Shown here one piece after another: positions 43,641 through 52,835 of a DNA stretch of 64,000 nt. Both the position numbers and the translations under genes were made by a program. The notes under the pieces were generated by a model. The model was not told where the DNA came from, did no database searches, and saw nothing but the letters and a program-made list of their open reading frames with translations. This DNA comes from Demequina zhanjiangensis. GTDB taxonomy: Bacteria > Actinomycetota > Actinomycetes > Actinomycetales > Demequinaceae. Numbering within the stretch: position 1 is the first letter of the stretch; each line of letters opens with the position of its first letter. The DNA lies in the NCBI RefSeq assembly GCF_030418315.1, contig NZ_JAUHPV010000003.1:352751-416750 (forward strand), read 5' to 3'.

Positions 43641-45230
43641 CTAGCGCTGCACCTGCTCGATCTGCTTGAGCCAGGCCTTGCGGGCGGCGAGCGCCTCCTC
43701 GGCCTGCTTGATGGTGCGCTTGTCGCCGGCGGCCTTCGCCTTCTCGAGGTCGGCCTCGAGGTCGGCGATCGCGGCGTGGAGCTGTGCGGCAGCGCCGGAG
43801 ACACGCGCCTCGAGCTCGGGGTTCGAGGAGTTCCACTCGGCGTCCTCGGCATCGCGGACCGCCTTCTCGACGGCGCCGATGCGCTTGGCGAGCCTGGCGG
43901 CGTCGCCTCGCGGCACCCGTCCCGCGGCCTCGAAGCGGTCCTGGAGGGAACGCAGCGCGCGCTTGGCCGAGCGGAGGTCGGTGATCGGCAGCAGAGCCTC
44001 CGCCTCGACCACGATGGCCTCCTTCGCCTCGACGTTGCCCGACAGGGCCTCGTCCTCAGCGTCCGCGGCGGCCCGGCGCGCCTCGAAGAACGCGTCCTGC
44101 GCGGTCTGGAAGCGACGCCACAGCGCGTCGTCGACGCTTCGGCGTCCGCGCCCGGCCTGACGCCAGTCGTTCATGAGATCGCGGAAGGCGCGTGCGGTGT
44201 AGTCCCAGTCCGTGGAGGTCTGCAGGGTCTCCGCGCGGGCGACGAGCTCCTCCTTGCGCTCCGCGACGGCAGCGTTGTCGCGGTCGAGCTGCGCGAAGTG
44301 GTGCTTGCGCGCCTTCTCGAACGAGGAGCGGGCGTGGGTGAAGCGGCGCCACAGCGCACGCTCGGCCTCCTTGGGGACGCGTGCGCCGGAGCGCTGCGCC
44401 TCCTTCCAGCTGTCGAGGAGTGCGCGGAGCGTCTCCGTGTCGTTCTTCCAGTGGACCTGGTTCTCGGGCTTGGCGGCCAGCGCCTCCGCCTGGAGCACGA
44501 TCTCCTCGCGGGCGGCGAGCGCAGCCTCACGGGCGACGCGGCGCTCCTCCTGGATGCGTGCGCGAGCCTCGGTCGCCTCGGCCTCGACCTCGGCCCACCG
44601 CGTGCGCAGGGCGGCGACGTCTCCGACCACCGCGGGGGTCGCGAGCGACTCCTTGTTCGAGGCGAGCGCGTCGTCGATGTCCTTGACCGAGAGCTCGGCG
44701 GAGCTCAGCCGAGCGTGGAAGCGCTCGATCGAGGCCTTGAGCTCGTAGTAGGCCTCGGCGTAGGGCTTCAGGGGGTCGTCGCCAGCGGCGGGGCCGACCG
44801 TGAGCTTCTCGTCGCCGATCGCGACGGTCACCTGGTCGCCGTCGACCGCGCCGAAGGCCTCGGCCTCGGCGAGCATCTCGGGGGTCACCTCGTCGACCAC
44901 CGGCACCTTGACCGGGTGCGTCGTGTGCGCCGCCACGACCGCGGGGGTCGCGGGAGCGAACGAGCCAGGCTTGGGAGCACGGGGCTTCGGCGCCTTCGGC
45001 TTGGACGCGCGCGGCTTGGGCTGCGCAGCGGGCGTTGGCGCGGCAGCCTCCTCCTCTCCAGGGGCGTCCTCGACGGGCGCGGCCGCGTCAGCGGCTGCGC
45101 TCTCCTCCGTAGCGGCGGCGGGCTCAGCCTCGGTGGGCTGAGCCGTCTCCTCTGCGGGCGGGAGCGGCTGCTCGGCCTCGCCGGTGGTGGGTGTGGCGTC
45201 GATGTCGGTGGGGCGATCGGCGGAAGTCAT
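43641..45230 (-). CDS. DUF349 domain protein
   Basis: 529 residues. The first ~95 are Ala/Pro/Glu-rich and disordered with a basic KPKAPKPRAPKPGS patch; the rest is almost wholly helical with repeated DUF349 units (for example LLDSWKEAQRSGARVPKEAE, LMNDWRQAGRGRRSVDDALW, LQDRFEAAGRVPRGDA), each with the W/F-x3-G pattern. Long coiled coil at the C-terminus. Function unknown in the family. The gene is overlapped at its start by the stop codon of the cyclophilin gene (ATGA-type, 45227-45230), so both belong to one minus-strand transcript. Confidence 0.9.
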   Translation of the reverse strand: MTSADRPTDIDATPTTGEAEQPLPPAEETAQPTEAEPAAATEESAAADAAAPVEDAPGEEEAAAPTPAAQPKPRASKPKAPKPRAPKPGSFAPATPAVVAAHTTHPVKVPVVDEVTPEMLAEAEAFGAVDGDQVTVAIGDEKLTVGPAAGDDPLKPYAEAYYELKASIERFHARLSSAELSVKDIDDALASNKESLATPAVVGDVAALRTRWAEVEAEATEARARIQEERRVAREAALAAREEIVLQAEALAAKPENQVHWKNDTETLRALLDSWKEAQRSGARVPKEAERALWRRFTHARSSFEKARKHHFAQLDRDNAAVAERKEELVARAETLQTSTDWDYTARAFRDLMNDWRQAGRGRRSVDDALWRRFQTAQDAFFEARRAAADAEDEALSGNVEAKEAIVVEAEALLPITDLRSAKRALRSLQDRFEAAGRVPRGDAARLAKRIGAVEKAVRDAEDAEWNSSNPELEARVSGAAAQLHAAIADLEADLEKAKAAGDKRTIKQAEEALAARKAWLKQIEQVQR

Positions 45231-46078
45231 GAAACGGATACCTCGTTCACGATGACGGACAGTGCCGGTCGACCATCGGCTTCCCCGGTGATCGTGCCGG
45301 CTTCGGCAACGGAGTCCACAATACCCAGGCCTTCGACCACTCGGCCGAACACGCTGTATCCGCCGGCCTCATCGGAGGGGATCTGAGAGTCCTCGTAGAC
45401 GATGAAGAACTGGCTGCCCATGGAGTTCGCCGCTGCCTCAGCGACCACCGCGCTGGCGGACACCCGCGCCATCGCGAGCGTTCCTGCGGGGTACTGATCG
45501 TCGCTGGGGGCGTTCTCGATCGGCCCGAAGCGATACGACGGACCGCCTTGACCGGTGCCGAGCGGGTCGCCGCACTGCAGCACGTAGATGCCGGACGTGG
45601 TGAGCCGGTGGCATTCGCTGCTGTCGAAGTAGTCGTCGCCTGCGAGCGCCAGGAACGAGGACACAGCCTGCGGCGCGGCTTCGCCATCCAGCTCGAGGAC
45701 GATGTCGCCCTGGTTCGTCTCCAGCGTCACCGTCCACATGCGGTTCTCCGCGAGGCTGCTCGGAGGTGGGGTGGACGACGCCCCCCACCCCTCCTCGGTG
45801 ACGATCGGGTCGTTGGTGGACGTCGCGACCGGATCGGGCGTGGCGGTGGTCTGCACGGTCGGCGAGGCGTCGGAGGATGCCGTCAGCGCGGGGTCGGGCG
45901 ACTCCTGTCCTGCCCAGAGCCAGACGCCGTAGCCGACGAGGGCGACGAGGGCGACGCCTGCCGCTCCGGCGGTCAGCTGCCAGCGGCGTCGGCTGCGCTG
46001 CTGCGCCTCCTGCTCCTGGCGGATCTGCTCCTCGCGCGCCTTGCGCTCCTTGGACGCGTTCCTGTGCCTGCTGCTCAC
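45227..46078 (-). CDS. Membrane-anchored cyclophilin-type peptidyl-prolyl isomerase
   Basis: 283 residues from the GTG at 46078, with a strong AGGAGGAG site upstream. A basic coiled N-terminus (about 35 residues, SKERKAREEQIRQEQEAQQR) precedes one membrane helix (LTAGAAGVALVALVGYGVWLW), then a Ser/Thr/Pro linker and a cyclophilin domain outside the cell (TNQGDIVLELDGEAAPQAVSSFLAL, SQFFIVYEDSQ, FGRVVEGLGIVDSV). Some catalytic residues of classic cyclophilins (the FHR motif) read ECHRL here. M. tuberculosis has ppiB (Rv2582) in the same place beside relA and hisS. Probably helps fold exported proteins. Confidence 0.9.
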   Translation of the reverse strand: MSSRHRNASKERKAREEQIRQEQEAQQRSRRRWQLTAGAAGVALVALVGYGVWLWAGQESPDPALTASSDASPTVQTTATPDPVATSTNDPIVTEEGWGASSTPPPSSLAENRMWTVTLETNQGDIVLELDGEAAPQAVSSFLALAGDDYFDSSECHRLTTSGIYVLQCGDPLGTGQGGPSYRFGPIENAPSDDQYPAGTLAMARVSASAVVAEAAANSMGSQFFIVYEDSQIPSDEAGGYSVFGRVVEGLGIVDSVAEAGTITGEADGRPALSVIVNEVSVS

Positions 46079-46142
46079 CTGTGCTCCTCCTGGCTTGGGG
46101 CGTCGTCAGTGTAGGCCCGGCTCCGATGGAACAATGGGCGCC

Positions 46143-47495
46143 ATGGCTCGTGTGCGACCCCTCTCCGGCTTCCCTGAACTGACCCCTCGTGACCGTGTGG
46201 TCGAGGCGCATGTGCTCTCGACGCTGCGTGAGGTGTTCGCGTTGCACGGGTATGGGGAGATCGAGACGCGTGCGGTCGAGCCGATCGACAGGCTTGCGGG
46301 CGATTCCGAGGCGTCCAAGGAGATCTACGTGCTCCAGCGCCTGAACGCCGAGGGCGACGCGGAGGCGAAGCTGGGTCTTCACTTCGACCTGACCGTGCCC
46401 TTCGCGCGGTACGTCGAGGAGAACCAGGGCGCCCTGCAGTTCCCGTTCCGCCGGTGGCAGATCCAGAAGGTGTGGCGCGGCGAGCGGCCGCAGGAGGGTC
46501 GCTTCCGCGAGTTCTACCAGGCGGACATCGACATCGTGGCCCGCGAGACGCTTCCGGAGCACCTCGAGTCCGAGGTGGCGATCGTGATGGCGCGTGCCCT
46601 CGGCAGGCTGCCGATCCCGTCGGTGACGATGCACGTGAACAACCGGGCGCTCGTCGAGGGCTTCTACCGCGGCGTCGGCATCGACGACGTGGCGGGCGCG
46701 CTGCGCAGCGTGGACAAGCTGGACAAGATCGGCCCCGACGGGGTGCGCGCGGAGCTGGCGGAGCAGGGAGTCTCCGAGACCGCGGCCGACGCGGCGCTCG
46801 AGCTGGCTCGGATCTCCTCGCCTGACGCGTCGTTCGCGGCTGCGGTCGAGGATCTGTGGGAGACCACGACGAAGGTGGAGGACCCCTCGGACGCGCAGGA
46901 GCAGCTCGCGCGAGGCATCGCCTCGCTGACGGCGCTCGTCGAGTCGGTGAACGCGGCGGTGCCCGGCACCGCGGTCGCGGATCTCAGGATCGCGCGCGGA
47001 CTCGACTATTACACGGGCTCGGTCTACGAGACGTTCATGGACGGCCACGAGGGCTTCGGCTCGATCTGCTCGGGCGGTCGGTACGACTCGCTCGTGGCAG
47101 GCGGCGGTTTCCCCGGCGTGGGCATGTCGATCGGCGTGAGCCGTCTCGTGGCGCTGCTGCTGTCGGCCGGGCTCGTGTCGGCCACCCGAGGCGTGCCGTC
47201 GGCCGTCCTTGTCGCCGTCACCGACGAGGAGACCCGTGCTGCGTCCCAGGGGATCGCGGACAGGCTCCGCGACCGCGGCATCCCGTGCGAGGTGGCTCCG
47301 TCGGCCGCGAAGTTCGGGAAGCAGATCCAGCACGCGGACAAGCGAGGGATCCCCTTCGTGTGGTTCCCCGCGCCGGACGGCGACGGTCAGGTGAAGGACA
47401 TCCGCACCGGAGACCAGGTGGACGCTGACGCCGACACCTGGGAGCCCCCGGCCGCTGACAGGTGGCCCGGCGTGTCCGCAGCCGACCCCGCGTAG
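46143..47495 (+). CDS. hisS: Histidyl-tRNA synthetase
   Basis: Charges tRNA-His. 450 residues from the ATG at 46143. Class II motifs are visible: HFDLTVPFARYVEEN, QIQKVWRGERPQEGRFREFYQADID (motif 2), IARGLDYYTGSVYE (His-binding HisA motif) and GGRYDSLV, with the C-terminal anticodon domain from about residue 350. It carries no ribosome-binding site; AACAAT lies 7 nt before the ATG, which suggests leaderless expression. Divergent from the cyclophilin gene. A short hairpin follows. Confidence 0.97.
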   Translation: MARVRPLSGFPELTPRDRVVEAHVLSTLREVFALHGYGEIETRAVEPIDRLAGDSEASKEIYVLQRLNAEGDAEAKLGLHFDLTVPFARYVEENQGALQFPFRRWQIQKVWRGERPQEGRFREFYQADIDIVARETLPEHLESEVAIVMARALGRLPIPSVTMHVNNRALVEGFYRGVGIDDVAGALRSVDKLDKIGPDGVRAELAEQGVSETAADAALELARISSPDASFAAAVEDLWETTTKVEDPSDAQEQLARGIASLTALVESVNAAVPGTAVADLRIARGLDYYTGSVYETFMDGHEGFGSICSGGRYDSLVAGGGFPGVGMSIGVSRLVALLLSAGLVSATRGVPSAVLVAVTDEETRAASQGIADRLRDRGIPCEVAPSAAKFGKQIQHADKRGIPFVWFPAPDGDGQVKDIRTGDQVDADADTWEPPAADRWPGVSAADPA

Positions 47496-47515
47496 GGCGG
47501 GCCGAGAGGCCCGTC
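47496..47515 (+). terminator. Hairpin after hisS
   Basis: GGCGGGCC-GAGA-GGCCCGTC, 8 bp with one G-T pair, directly after the stop codon. Confidence 0.5.
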
Positions 47516-47535
47516 GGCGCACACCGTCACGCCGC

Positions 47536-47541
47536 TAGACT
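47536..47541 (+). promoter_or_regulatory. Probable aspS -10 box
   Basis: TAGACT, about 67 bp before the TTG start of aspS; no clear -35 box is seen. The leader of about 60 nt holds no recognisable riboswitch or T-box. Confidence 0.4.
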
Positions 47542-47608
47542 GATATCCGCTCGACAGAGCACCGCTCGACAATGAGCGCCCTGACCGGGCGCGAACGAAA
47601 GGCAGACC

Positions 47609-49396
47609 TTGCTCCGTACGCATCTCGCAGGAAACCTCCGTGCCGCCGACGCTGGCACGACCGTCACCCTCGCCGGCTGGGTGGGGCGTCGTCGTGATCA
47701 CGGCGGCGTGGCGTTCATCGACCTGCGTGATGCCTCGGGCTTCGCCCAGGTGGTCATCCACGAGGAGATCGCCCACGCGCTCCGCACCGAGTACGTGGTG
47801 CAGGTGACCGGCGAGGTGCGCATGCGCCCCGAGGGCTCGGCGAACCCGAACCTGCCGTCGGGCGAGATCGAGGTGGCGGTCTCCGAGGTCGTCATCCTGA
47901 ACGAGTCGGCTCCCACGCCCTTCCCGATCGACGAGCACGTGAACGTCGGCGAGGAGGCGCGCCTCAAGCACCGCTACCTGGACCTGCGCCGTCCGCAGCA
48001 GCGCGCCAACATCGTGCTGCGCTCCAAGGTGAACCAGGCGGCGCGCCGCGTGCTCGAGCGTCACGACTTCCTTGAGATCGAGACCCCGACCCTGACGCGG
48101 TCGACGCCTGAGGGCGCCCGCGACTTCCTGGTGCCCGCGCGGCTCGCGCCCGGCTCCTGGTACGCGCTCCCGCAGTCGCCGCAGCTCTTCAAGCAGCTGC
48201 TGATGGTCTCCGGCATGGAGCGCTACTACCAGATCGCGCGCTGCTACCGCGATGAGGACTTCCGTGCGGACCGGCAGCCCGAGTTCACGCAGCTCGACAT
48301 CGAGATGAGCTTCGTGGACCAGGACGACGTGATCGCGCTGGGCGAGGAGCTCGTCAAGGAGCTGTGGGCGCTCATCGGCTACGAGGTGTCGACGCCGATC
48401 CCGCGTCTCACCTACGCCGACGCGATGGCTCGCTTCGGTTCCGACAAGCCCGACCTGCGCTTCGGGCTCGAGCTCACCGAGCTCACCGAGTACTTCAAGG
48501 AGACGCCGTTCCGCGTGTTCCAGGCCGAGTACGTGGGCGCCGTCGTCATGCCGGGCGGTGCCTCGCAGCCCCGCAAGACTCTCGACGCGTGGCAGGACTG
48601 GGCCAAGCAGCGCGGCGCGAAGGGCCTCGCCTACGTGCTCGTGCAGGAGGACGGGTCGCTGACCGGTCCCGTGGCGAAGAACCTCTCCGAGGCCGAGCTC
48701 GCGGGGCTTGCGGAGGCCACCGGAGCCAACCCTGGCGACTGCGTCTTCTTCGCCGCAGGCAAGACCGAGGCGTCGCGTGCGCTGCTGGGCGCCGCGCGCA
48801 ACGAGATCGCGTCGCGCGTCGGCCTGATCGACGAGGACCGCTTCGAGTTCTGCTGGGTCGTCGATGCTCCGCTGTTCAAGCCCGTCGACGGCGACGATGA
48901 CGATGTGGCGCTCGGCTCGTCGTCCTGGACCGCCGTCCACCACGCGTTCACGAGCCCCAAGCCCGAGTTCATGGACACGTTCGACACCGACCCGGGCCCG
49001 GCCACGGCGTACGCGTACGACATCGTGTGCAACGGCAACGAGATCGGCGGCGGCTCGATCCGTATCCACCGTCAGGACGTGCAGCAGCGCGTCTTCAACG
49101 TGATGGGCATCGGCGAGGAGGAGGCGCAGGAGAAGTTCGGCTTCCTGCTCGACGCCTTCAAGTTCGGCGCTCCGCCCCACGGCGGCATCGCGCTCGGCTG
49201 GGACCGCGTGACCGCGCTGCTCGCCAAGGCGGACTCGATCCGCGACGTCATCGCGTTCCCCAAGTCAGGCGGCGGCTACGACCCGCTGACCGAGGCGCCT
49301 GCTCCCATCACGCCGGAGCAGCGCAAGGAGGCGGGCGTGGACGCCAAGCCCGAGGAGAAGAAGGACGACGCGAAGAACGAGGACGCGAAGGCCTAG
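47609..49396 (+). CDS. aspS: Aspartyl-tRNA synthetase
   Basis: Charges tRNA-Asp. 595 residues. The start is taken as the TTG at 47609 (GAAAGGCAG upstream), because [15 protein letters not shown] matches the usual AspRS N-terminus and no ATG or GTG is available there. Anticodon OB-fold: [22 protein letters not shown]. Class II motifs: [40 protein letters not shown]. The bacterial GAD insertion is present. The C-terminus carries a charged tail ([16 protein letters not shown]) beyond the conserved fold. Its TAG stop lies in a CTAG shared with the convergent EamA gene. Confidence 0.97.
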   Translation: MLRTHLAGNLRAADAGTTVTLAGWVGRRRDHGGVAFIDLRDASGFAQVVIHEEIAHALRTEYVVQVTGEVRMRPEGSANPNLPSGEIEVAVSEVVILNESAPTPFPIDEHVNVGEEARLKHRYLDLRRPQQRANIVLRSKVNQAARRVLERHDFLEIETPTLTRSTPEGARDFLVPARLAPGSWYALPQSPQLFKQLLMVSGMERYYQIARCYRDEDFRADRQPEFTQLDIEMSFVDQDDVIALGEELVKELWALIGYEVSTPIPRLTYADAMARFGSDKPDLRFGLELTELTEYFKETPFRVFQAEYVGAVVMPGGASQPRKTLDAWQDWAKQRGAKGLAYVLVQEDGSLTGPVAKNLSEAELAGLAEATGANPGDCVFFAAGKTEASRALLGAARNEIASRVGLIDEDRFEFCWVVDAPLFKPVDGDDDDVALGSSSWTAVHHAFTSPKPEFMDTFDTDPGPATAYAYDIVCNGNEIGGGSIRIHRQDVQQRVFNVMGIGEEEAQEKFGFLLDAFKFGAPPHGGIALGWDRVTALLAKADSIRDVIAFPKSGGGYDPLTEAPAPITPEQRKEAGVDAKPEEKKDDAKNEDAKA

Positions 49397-50352
49397 CTCT
49401 CCGCTTCGGCCGTCACGAGGGCGGGCTCCCGGTCGGGGGTCCGCCCTCGTCGCACGTCTGAGGTGGGCGAGGCGCCAACGCGTGGCATGCGGCCTGCGCG
49501 TGAGGCCCACAGCACGCCGCCGATCACGAGCGCCCCGCCGAGGAGCTCTCCAGGACCCGGTCGCTCTCCGAGCGTGAGCCATGCGGTGAGGATGCCCACG
49601 ACGGGCACGAGCATGGAGAAGGGCGCCACGGTGCCTGCCGGGTGGCGCGCCATGAGCCACACCCAGATGCCGGAGCCGAGCAGGGTGCCGAGCAGGACGG
49701 TGTACGCCAGGCCGGCCCAGGCGGGGAGCGCCTCGGTGGTGAACGAGGTCGCCAGCGCATCGGAGATCCGCGCGGGACCCTCGAACACCAGCGACATCGC
49801 GAGCATCGGCAGCGGCGGCACGATGCTCATCCACAGGACCAGGTGCAACGGTCGTTCGGCGCGCGCCTGGCGGCTCGCGAGGTTGCCGAAGGCCCAGCCC
49901 AGCGCGCCGAGCAGGACGAGCAGGAACGGGGCGACGGCCGCGTCGGCGCCGTAGGACAGGCCGACGAGTGCGAGGCCCGTGGCGGCGACCGCGACGCCGA
50001 GTCCGGCGTGCACGCCGATCCTCTCTCGCAACAGCACGGCCCCCAGGACGACCGTGAACGGCGCCGATGCCTGGAGCACGAGCGAGGAGAGGCCGGTGGG
50101 GAACCCGAGCGACATGCCGAGGTAGAGGAAGAGGAACTGGAGCGTGCCGAACCCGAGGCCATAGAGCAGGAGCCAGCGCCACGGGACCTGCGGTCGAGGC
50201 ACGAGCAGCACGGTGGGGACCGCGATCACGGCGAATCGCAGTGCGACGAGCAGGAACGGCGGGAACTGCGCGAGCGAGGCGTGGATGGCGAGGAAGTTGA
50301 CGCCCCACAGCACGGCGGTGAGGAGGGCGAGCGCGACATGGCGACGAGGCAT
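49393..50352 (-). CDS. EamA-family drug/metabolite transporter
   Basis: Ten-helix permease of two EamA repeats, probably an exporter of a small metabolite such as an amino acid. 319 residues from the ATG at 50352. The first repeat begins [32 protein letters not shown], the second [14 protein letters not shown]. The C-terminal 35 residues are hydrophilic. It is divergent from a LysR-type gene, the usual partner for such exporters. The 3' end overlaps the aspS stop codon. Upstream ATGs (for example 50394) lack support. Confidence 0.9.
   Translation of the reverse strand: MPRRHVALALLTAVLWGVNFLAIHASLAQFPPFLLVALRFAVIAVPTVLLVPRPQVPWRWLLLYGLGFGTLQFLFLYLGMSLGFPTGLSSLVLQASAPFTVVLGAVLLRERIGVHAGLGVAVAATGLALVGLSYGADAAVAPFLLVLLGALGWAFGNLASRQARAERPLHLVLWMSIVPPLPMLAMSLVFEGPARISDALATSFTTEALPAWAGLAYTVLLGTLLGSGIWVWLMARHPAGTVAPFSMLVPVVGILTAWLTLGERPGPGELLGGALVIGGVLWASRAGRMPRVGASPTSDVRRGRTPDREPALVTAEAES
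49417..49448 (+). terminator. aspS terminator inside the antisense EamA coding region
   Basis: GAGGGCGG (49417-49424) and CCGCCCTC (49441-49448), 8-bp perfect stem, 16-nt loop. It is 20 bp beyond the aspS stop codon but within the coding sequence of the opposite gene. Confidence 0.4.
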
Positions 50353-50409
50353 GGCGTCAGTGTGGGTCGAGGTATCCGTGAAGCACCAGTTCATTGCAGT
50401 GAAGGTGAT

Positions 50410-50426
50410 ATGTAGGGTGCCTACAT
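50410..50426. promoter_or_regulatory. LysR-type operator overlapping the LysR start codon
   Basis: ATGTAGG-GTG-CCTACAT, a perfect 7-bp dyad with a 3-bp centre containing the LysR T-N11-A pattern. It ends in the ATG at 50425, so binding would block the regulator's own start and may also control the divergent EamA gene. Confidence 0.55.
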
Positions 50427-51318
50427 GGAAGTGCGTCACCTGGAACTCCTGCGCGAGCTGCGCGACCGCGGCACCCTGGGCGCCGTCGCCGCAGCGACGT
50501 TCCGCACGCCGTCGGCACTGTCCCAGCAGCTCCGCACCGCAGAGCGCGAGCTGGGAGTGCGGCTCGTGGAGCCTGCCTCCCGCGGGTTGAGGCTCACGTG
50601 GGCGGGCGAGCTGCTCGCCGAGGGCGCAGACGACGTCCTCACCACGCTCGCCGCCCTCCAAGCGCGCCTTGACGCAGGCAGGGGAGAGCCCGCCGGCGTC
50701 GTCCGTGTCGGCACGCTTCCCAGCGCGGGCGCCGCATTGCTTCCTGGCGTGATGGCGGCGCTGTCCGACACGCTGATCACGCTCGAGCTCCAGGACTTCG
50801 ACCTCGCCGAGGCTGACTACGCGGCGCGCACCGCCGACGTCGACCTCGTGATCGGGCACAGCCTGATCGCTGACGTGCCGGTGGGTGCGGAGCGGCTCTT
50901 CACGAGAGTGGTCGCGCGGGAGCCGATCGATGTGGTGGTGCCTTCCGGGCACCCACTGGAAGCGCGGCAGTCCGTGACGCCGGGAGACGTTGCGCACGAG
51001 CCGTGGATCGTCGTCCCTCGCGGCTACCCCTTCGCGACCATCCATGAGGCGATCGAGGCCGCGACCGGCAGAGCCCTGACGCGTGTCGCCGAGGTGCGCG
51101 ACAACCGGCTCGTCGAGTCGCTCGTGTTCCGAGGGCTCGGCATCGCGCTGCTCCCGCGCCACTCGACACCGGCCAGCGGGGCGTACACGCTGGTGCCTCT
51201 CGACGGCGTGCGAGCCGTGCGCAGCATCGTCGCGATCGCTCGTCCCGACCGCGTGGAGCGGCAGGCCGTCAGGGCGGTGCTCGACCGACTCGTGGAGGAG
51301 GGTGCGGCGCTGTCCTGA
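50425..51318 (+). CDS. LysR-family regulator
   Basis: 297 residues. N-terminal winged helix: MEVRHLELLRELRDRGTLGA, SALSQQLRTAERELGVRLVEP. The effector domain begins VRVGTLPSAGAALLPGV and includes VVARE-PIDVVVPSGHPLE. It resembles the actinobacterial ArgP-like group in length. Ligand unknown. The dyad at 50410-50426 overlaps the start codon and makes autoregulation likely; the divergent EamA exporter is the probable target. Confidence 0.9.
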   Translation: MEVRHLELLRELRDRGTLGAVAAATFRTPSALSQQLRTAERELGVRLVEPASRGLRLTWAGELLAEGADDVLTTLAALQARLDAGRGEPAGVVRVGTLPSAGAALLPGVMAALSDTLITLELQDFDLAEADYAARTADVDLVIGHSLIADVPVGAERLFTRVVAREPIDVVVPSGHPLEARQSVTPGDVAHEPWIVVPRGYPFATIHEAIEAATGRALTRVAEVRDNRLVESLVFRGLGIALLPRHSTPASGAYTLVPLDGVRAVRSIVAIARPDRVERQAVRAVLDRLVEEGAALS

Positions 51319-51368
51319 CCGAGGCTGGTGACCGTCTCGGGCCGGTCCGGGGTGTCGGCCCGAGCGCC

Positions 51369-51380
51369 TAGGCTTGCGGC
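51369..51380 (+). promoter_or_regulatory. Leaderless-type -10 box before rarA
   Basis: TAGGCT (51369-51374), 6 nt before the ATG at 51381, no Shine-Dalgarno sequence. Confidence 0.5.
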
Positions 51381-52709
51381 ATGGATCTGTTCGACGCGAT
51401 GCGCACCGAGGCCTCGGGTGTCCCGGCGCCGTCGGCGTCGTCCCCGCTCGCCGTCCGCATGAGGCCGCGCACGCTCGACGAGGTCGTGGGCCAGTCGCAC
51501 CTGCTCGGCGACGGGTCGCCACTGCGCAGGCTGATCGGCGAGACCGCGCCGGCCACGTCCGTCATGCTGTGGGGACCGCCTGGGACGGGCAAGACGACGC
51601 TCGCCTATCTCGTGGCGGGCGGCCGACGGTTCGTCGAGCTCTCCGCAGTGTCCTCCGGCGTCAAGGATGTGCGCGCCGTCATCGACGACTCGAAGCGCAG
51701 GCTCGCGACGGGGGAGCGCGAGACCGTCGTCTTCATCGACGAGATCCACCGCTTCACGCGCAGTCAGCAGGACATCCTGCTGCCGGCGGTCGAGAACCGT
51801 TGGATCACGCTGATCGGCGCCACCACCGAGAATCCGTCGTTCTCCGTGGTCGGGCCGTTGCTGTCGCGCTCCCTCCTCCTCACGTTGAAGCCGCTTCAGG
51901 TGGACGACGTGGTCGCGCTCGTCGAGCGCGCGGTCGAGGACCCTCGGGGGCTCGGGGGAGAGGTGACGCTCCAGGAGGACGCACGGGACCAGCTCGTGCG
52001 CGTGGCGGGGGCCGACGCCCGCAAGGCGCTCACGCTGCTCGAAGCGGTCGCCGACACCGCGGCCGACGGCGACGGGATCATCACTGAGGCGATCGTCGAG
52101 GCCACCATGGACGCCGCGCTCGTCGCCTATGACAAGTCGGGCGACCAGCACTACGACGTCATCTCCGCCTTCATCAAGTCGGTGCGCGGCTCCGACGTCG
52201 ACGCGGCCCTGCACTACCTCGCGCGCATGGTCGTAGCGGGGGAGGACCCTCGCTTCATCGCGCGACGCCTGGTGATCCTCGCGTCGGAGGACATCGGGCT
52301 GGCCGACCCCCAGGGGCTCGTGATCGCGCAGGCCGCCGCTGACGCCGTGAGCTTCATCGGCATGCCTGAGGGACGTATCCCGCTCGCCGAGGCCACCGCG
52401 TACCTGGCGATGGCACCCAAGTCGAACCGTGCCTACAACGCCATCAACCAGGCGATCGCCGACGTCAAGGCCGGCCGTGCCGGCGTCGTCCCTGAGCACC
52501 TCCGGGACGCGCACTACAGCGGCGCCGAGAAGCTGGGCCACGGCAAGGGATACGTGTACAGCCACGACGCTCTTCGTGGCGTCGCGCGGCAGGAGTACCT
52601 GCCCGAGACGCTCCGCGGCACCCGCTACTACCTGCCCACCGAGCACGGCGTCGAGCGCACGCTCAGCGAGCGGCTCGACACGATCAGGGAGATGCTCGGC
52701 CGCGGCTGA
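51381..52709 (+). CDS. rarA: Replication-associated recombination protein A (RarA/MgsA family AAA+ ATPase)
   Basis: Acts at stalled replication forks. 442 residues. [16 protein letters not shown], Walker [15 protein letters not shown], Walker [27 protein letters not shown], sensor [10 protein letters not shown], and the C-terminal tetramerisation region [34 protein letters not shown]. Near-complete conservation with the family. M. tuberculosis has its homologue in the same neighbourhood upstream of alaS. Confidence 0.96.
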   Translation: MDLFDAMRTEASGVPAPSASSPLAVRMRPRTLDEVVGQSHLLGDGSPLRRLIGETAPATSVMLWGPPGTGKTTLAYLVAGGRRFVELSAVSSGVKDVRAVIDDSKRRLATGERETVVFIDEIHRFTRSQQDILLPAVENRWITLIGATTENPSFSVVGPLLSRSLLLTLKPLQVDDVVALVERAVEDPRGLGGEVTLQEDARDQLVRVAGADARKALTLLEAVADTAADGDGIITEAIVEATMDAALVAYDKSGDQHYDVISAFIKSVRGSDVDAALHYLARMVVAGEDPRFIARRLVILASEDIGLADPQGLVIAQAAADAVSFIGMPEGRIPLAEATAYLAMAPKSNRAYNAINQAIADVKAGRAGVVPEHLRDAHYSGAEKLGHGKGYVYSHDALRGVARQEYLPETLRGTRYYLPTEHGVERTLSERLDTIREMLGRG

Positions 52710-52835
52710 CACACGGCCCGTCACCTGGTACTCTTGTTCAGCCCTCGCGGACGGTTGGCTGCTGTCGCCGCGAACATGCACACATTCGTACTTTCTCGTG
52801 GCGCTCCCGCGCGCTCGAGGACTGTGAAGGAAACC

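Noticed and set aside
50353..51522. Upstream extension of the EamA gene across the LysR gene
   Set aside because: The extension is antisense to a clear LysR gene and has no domain; the transporter fold starts at 50352.
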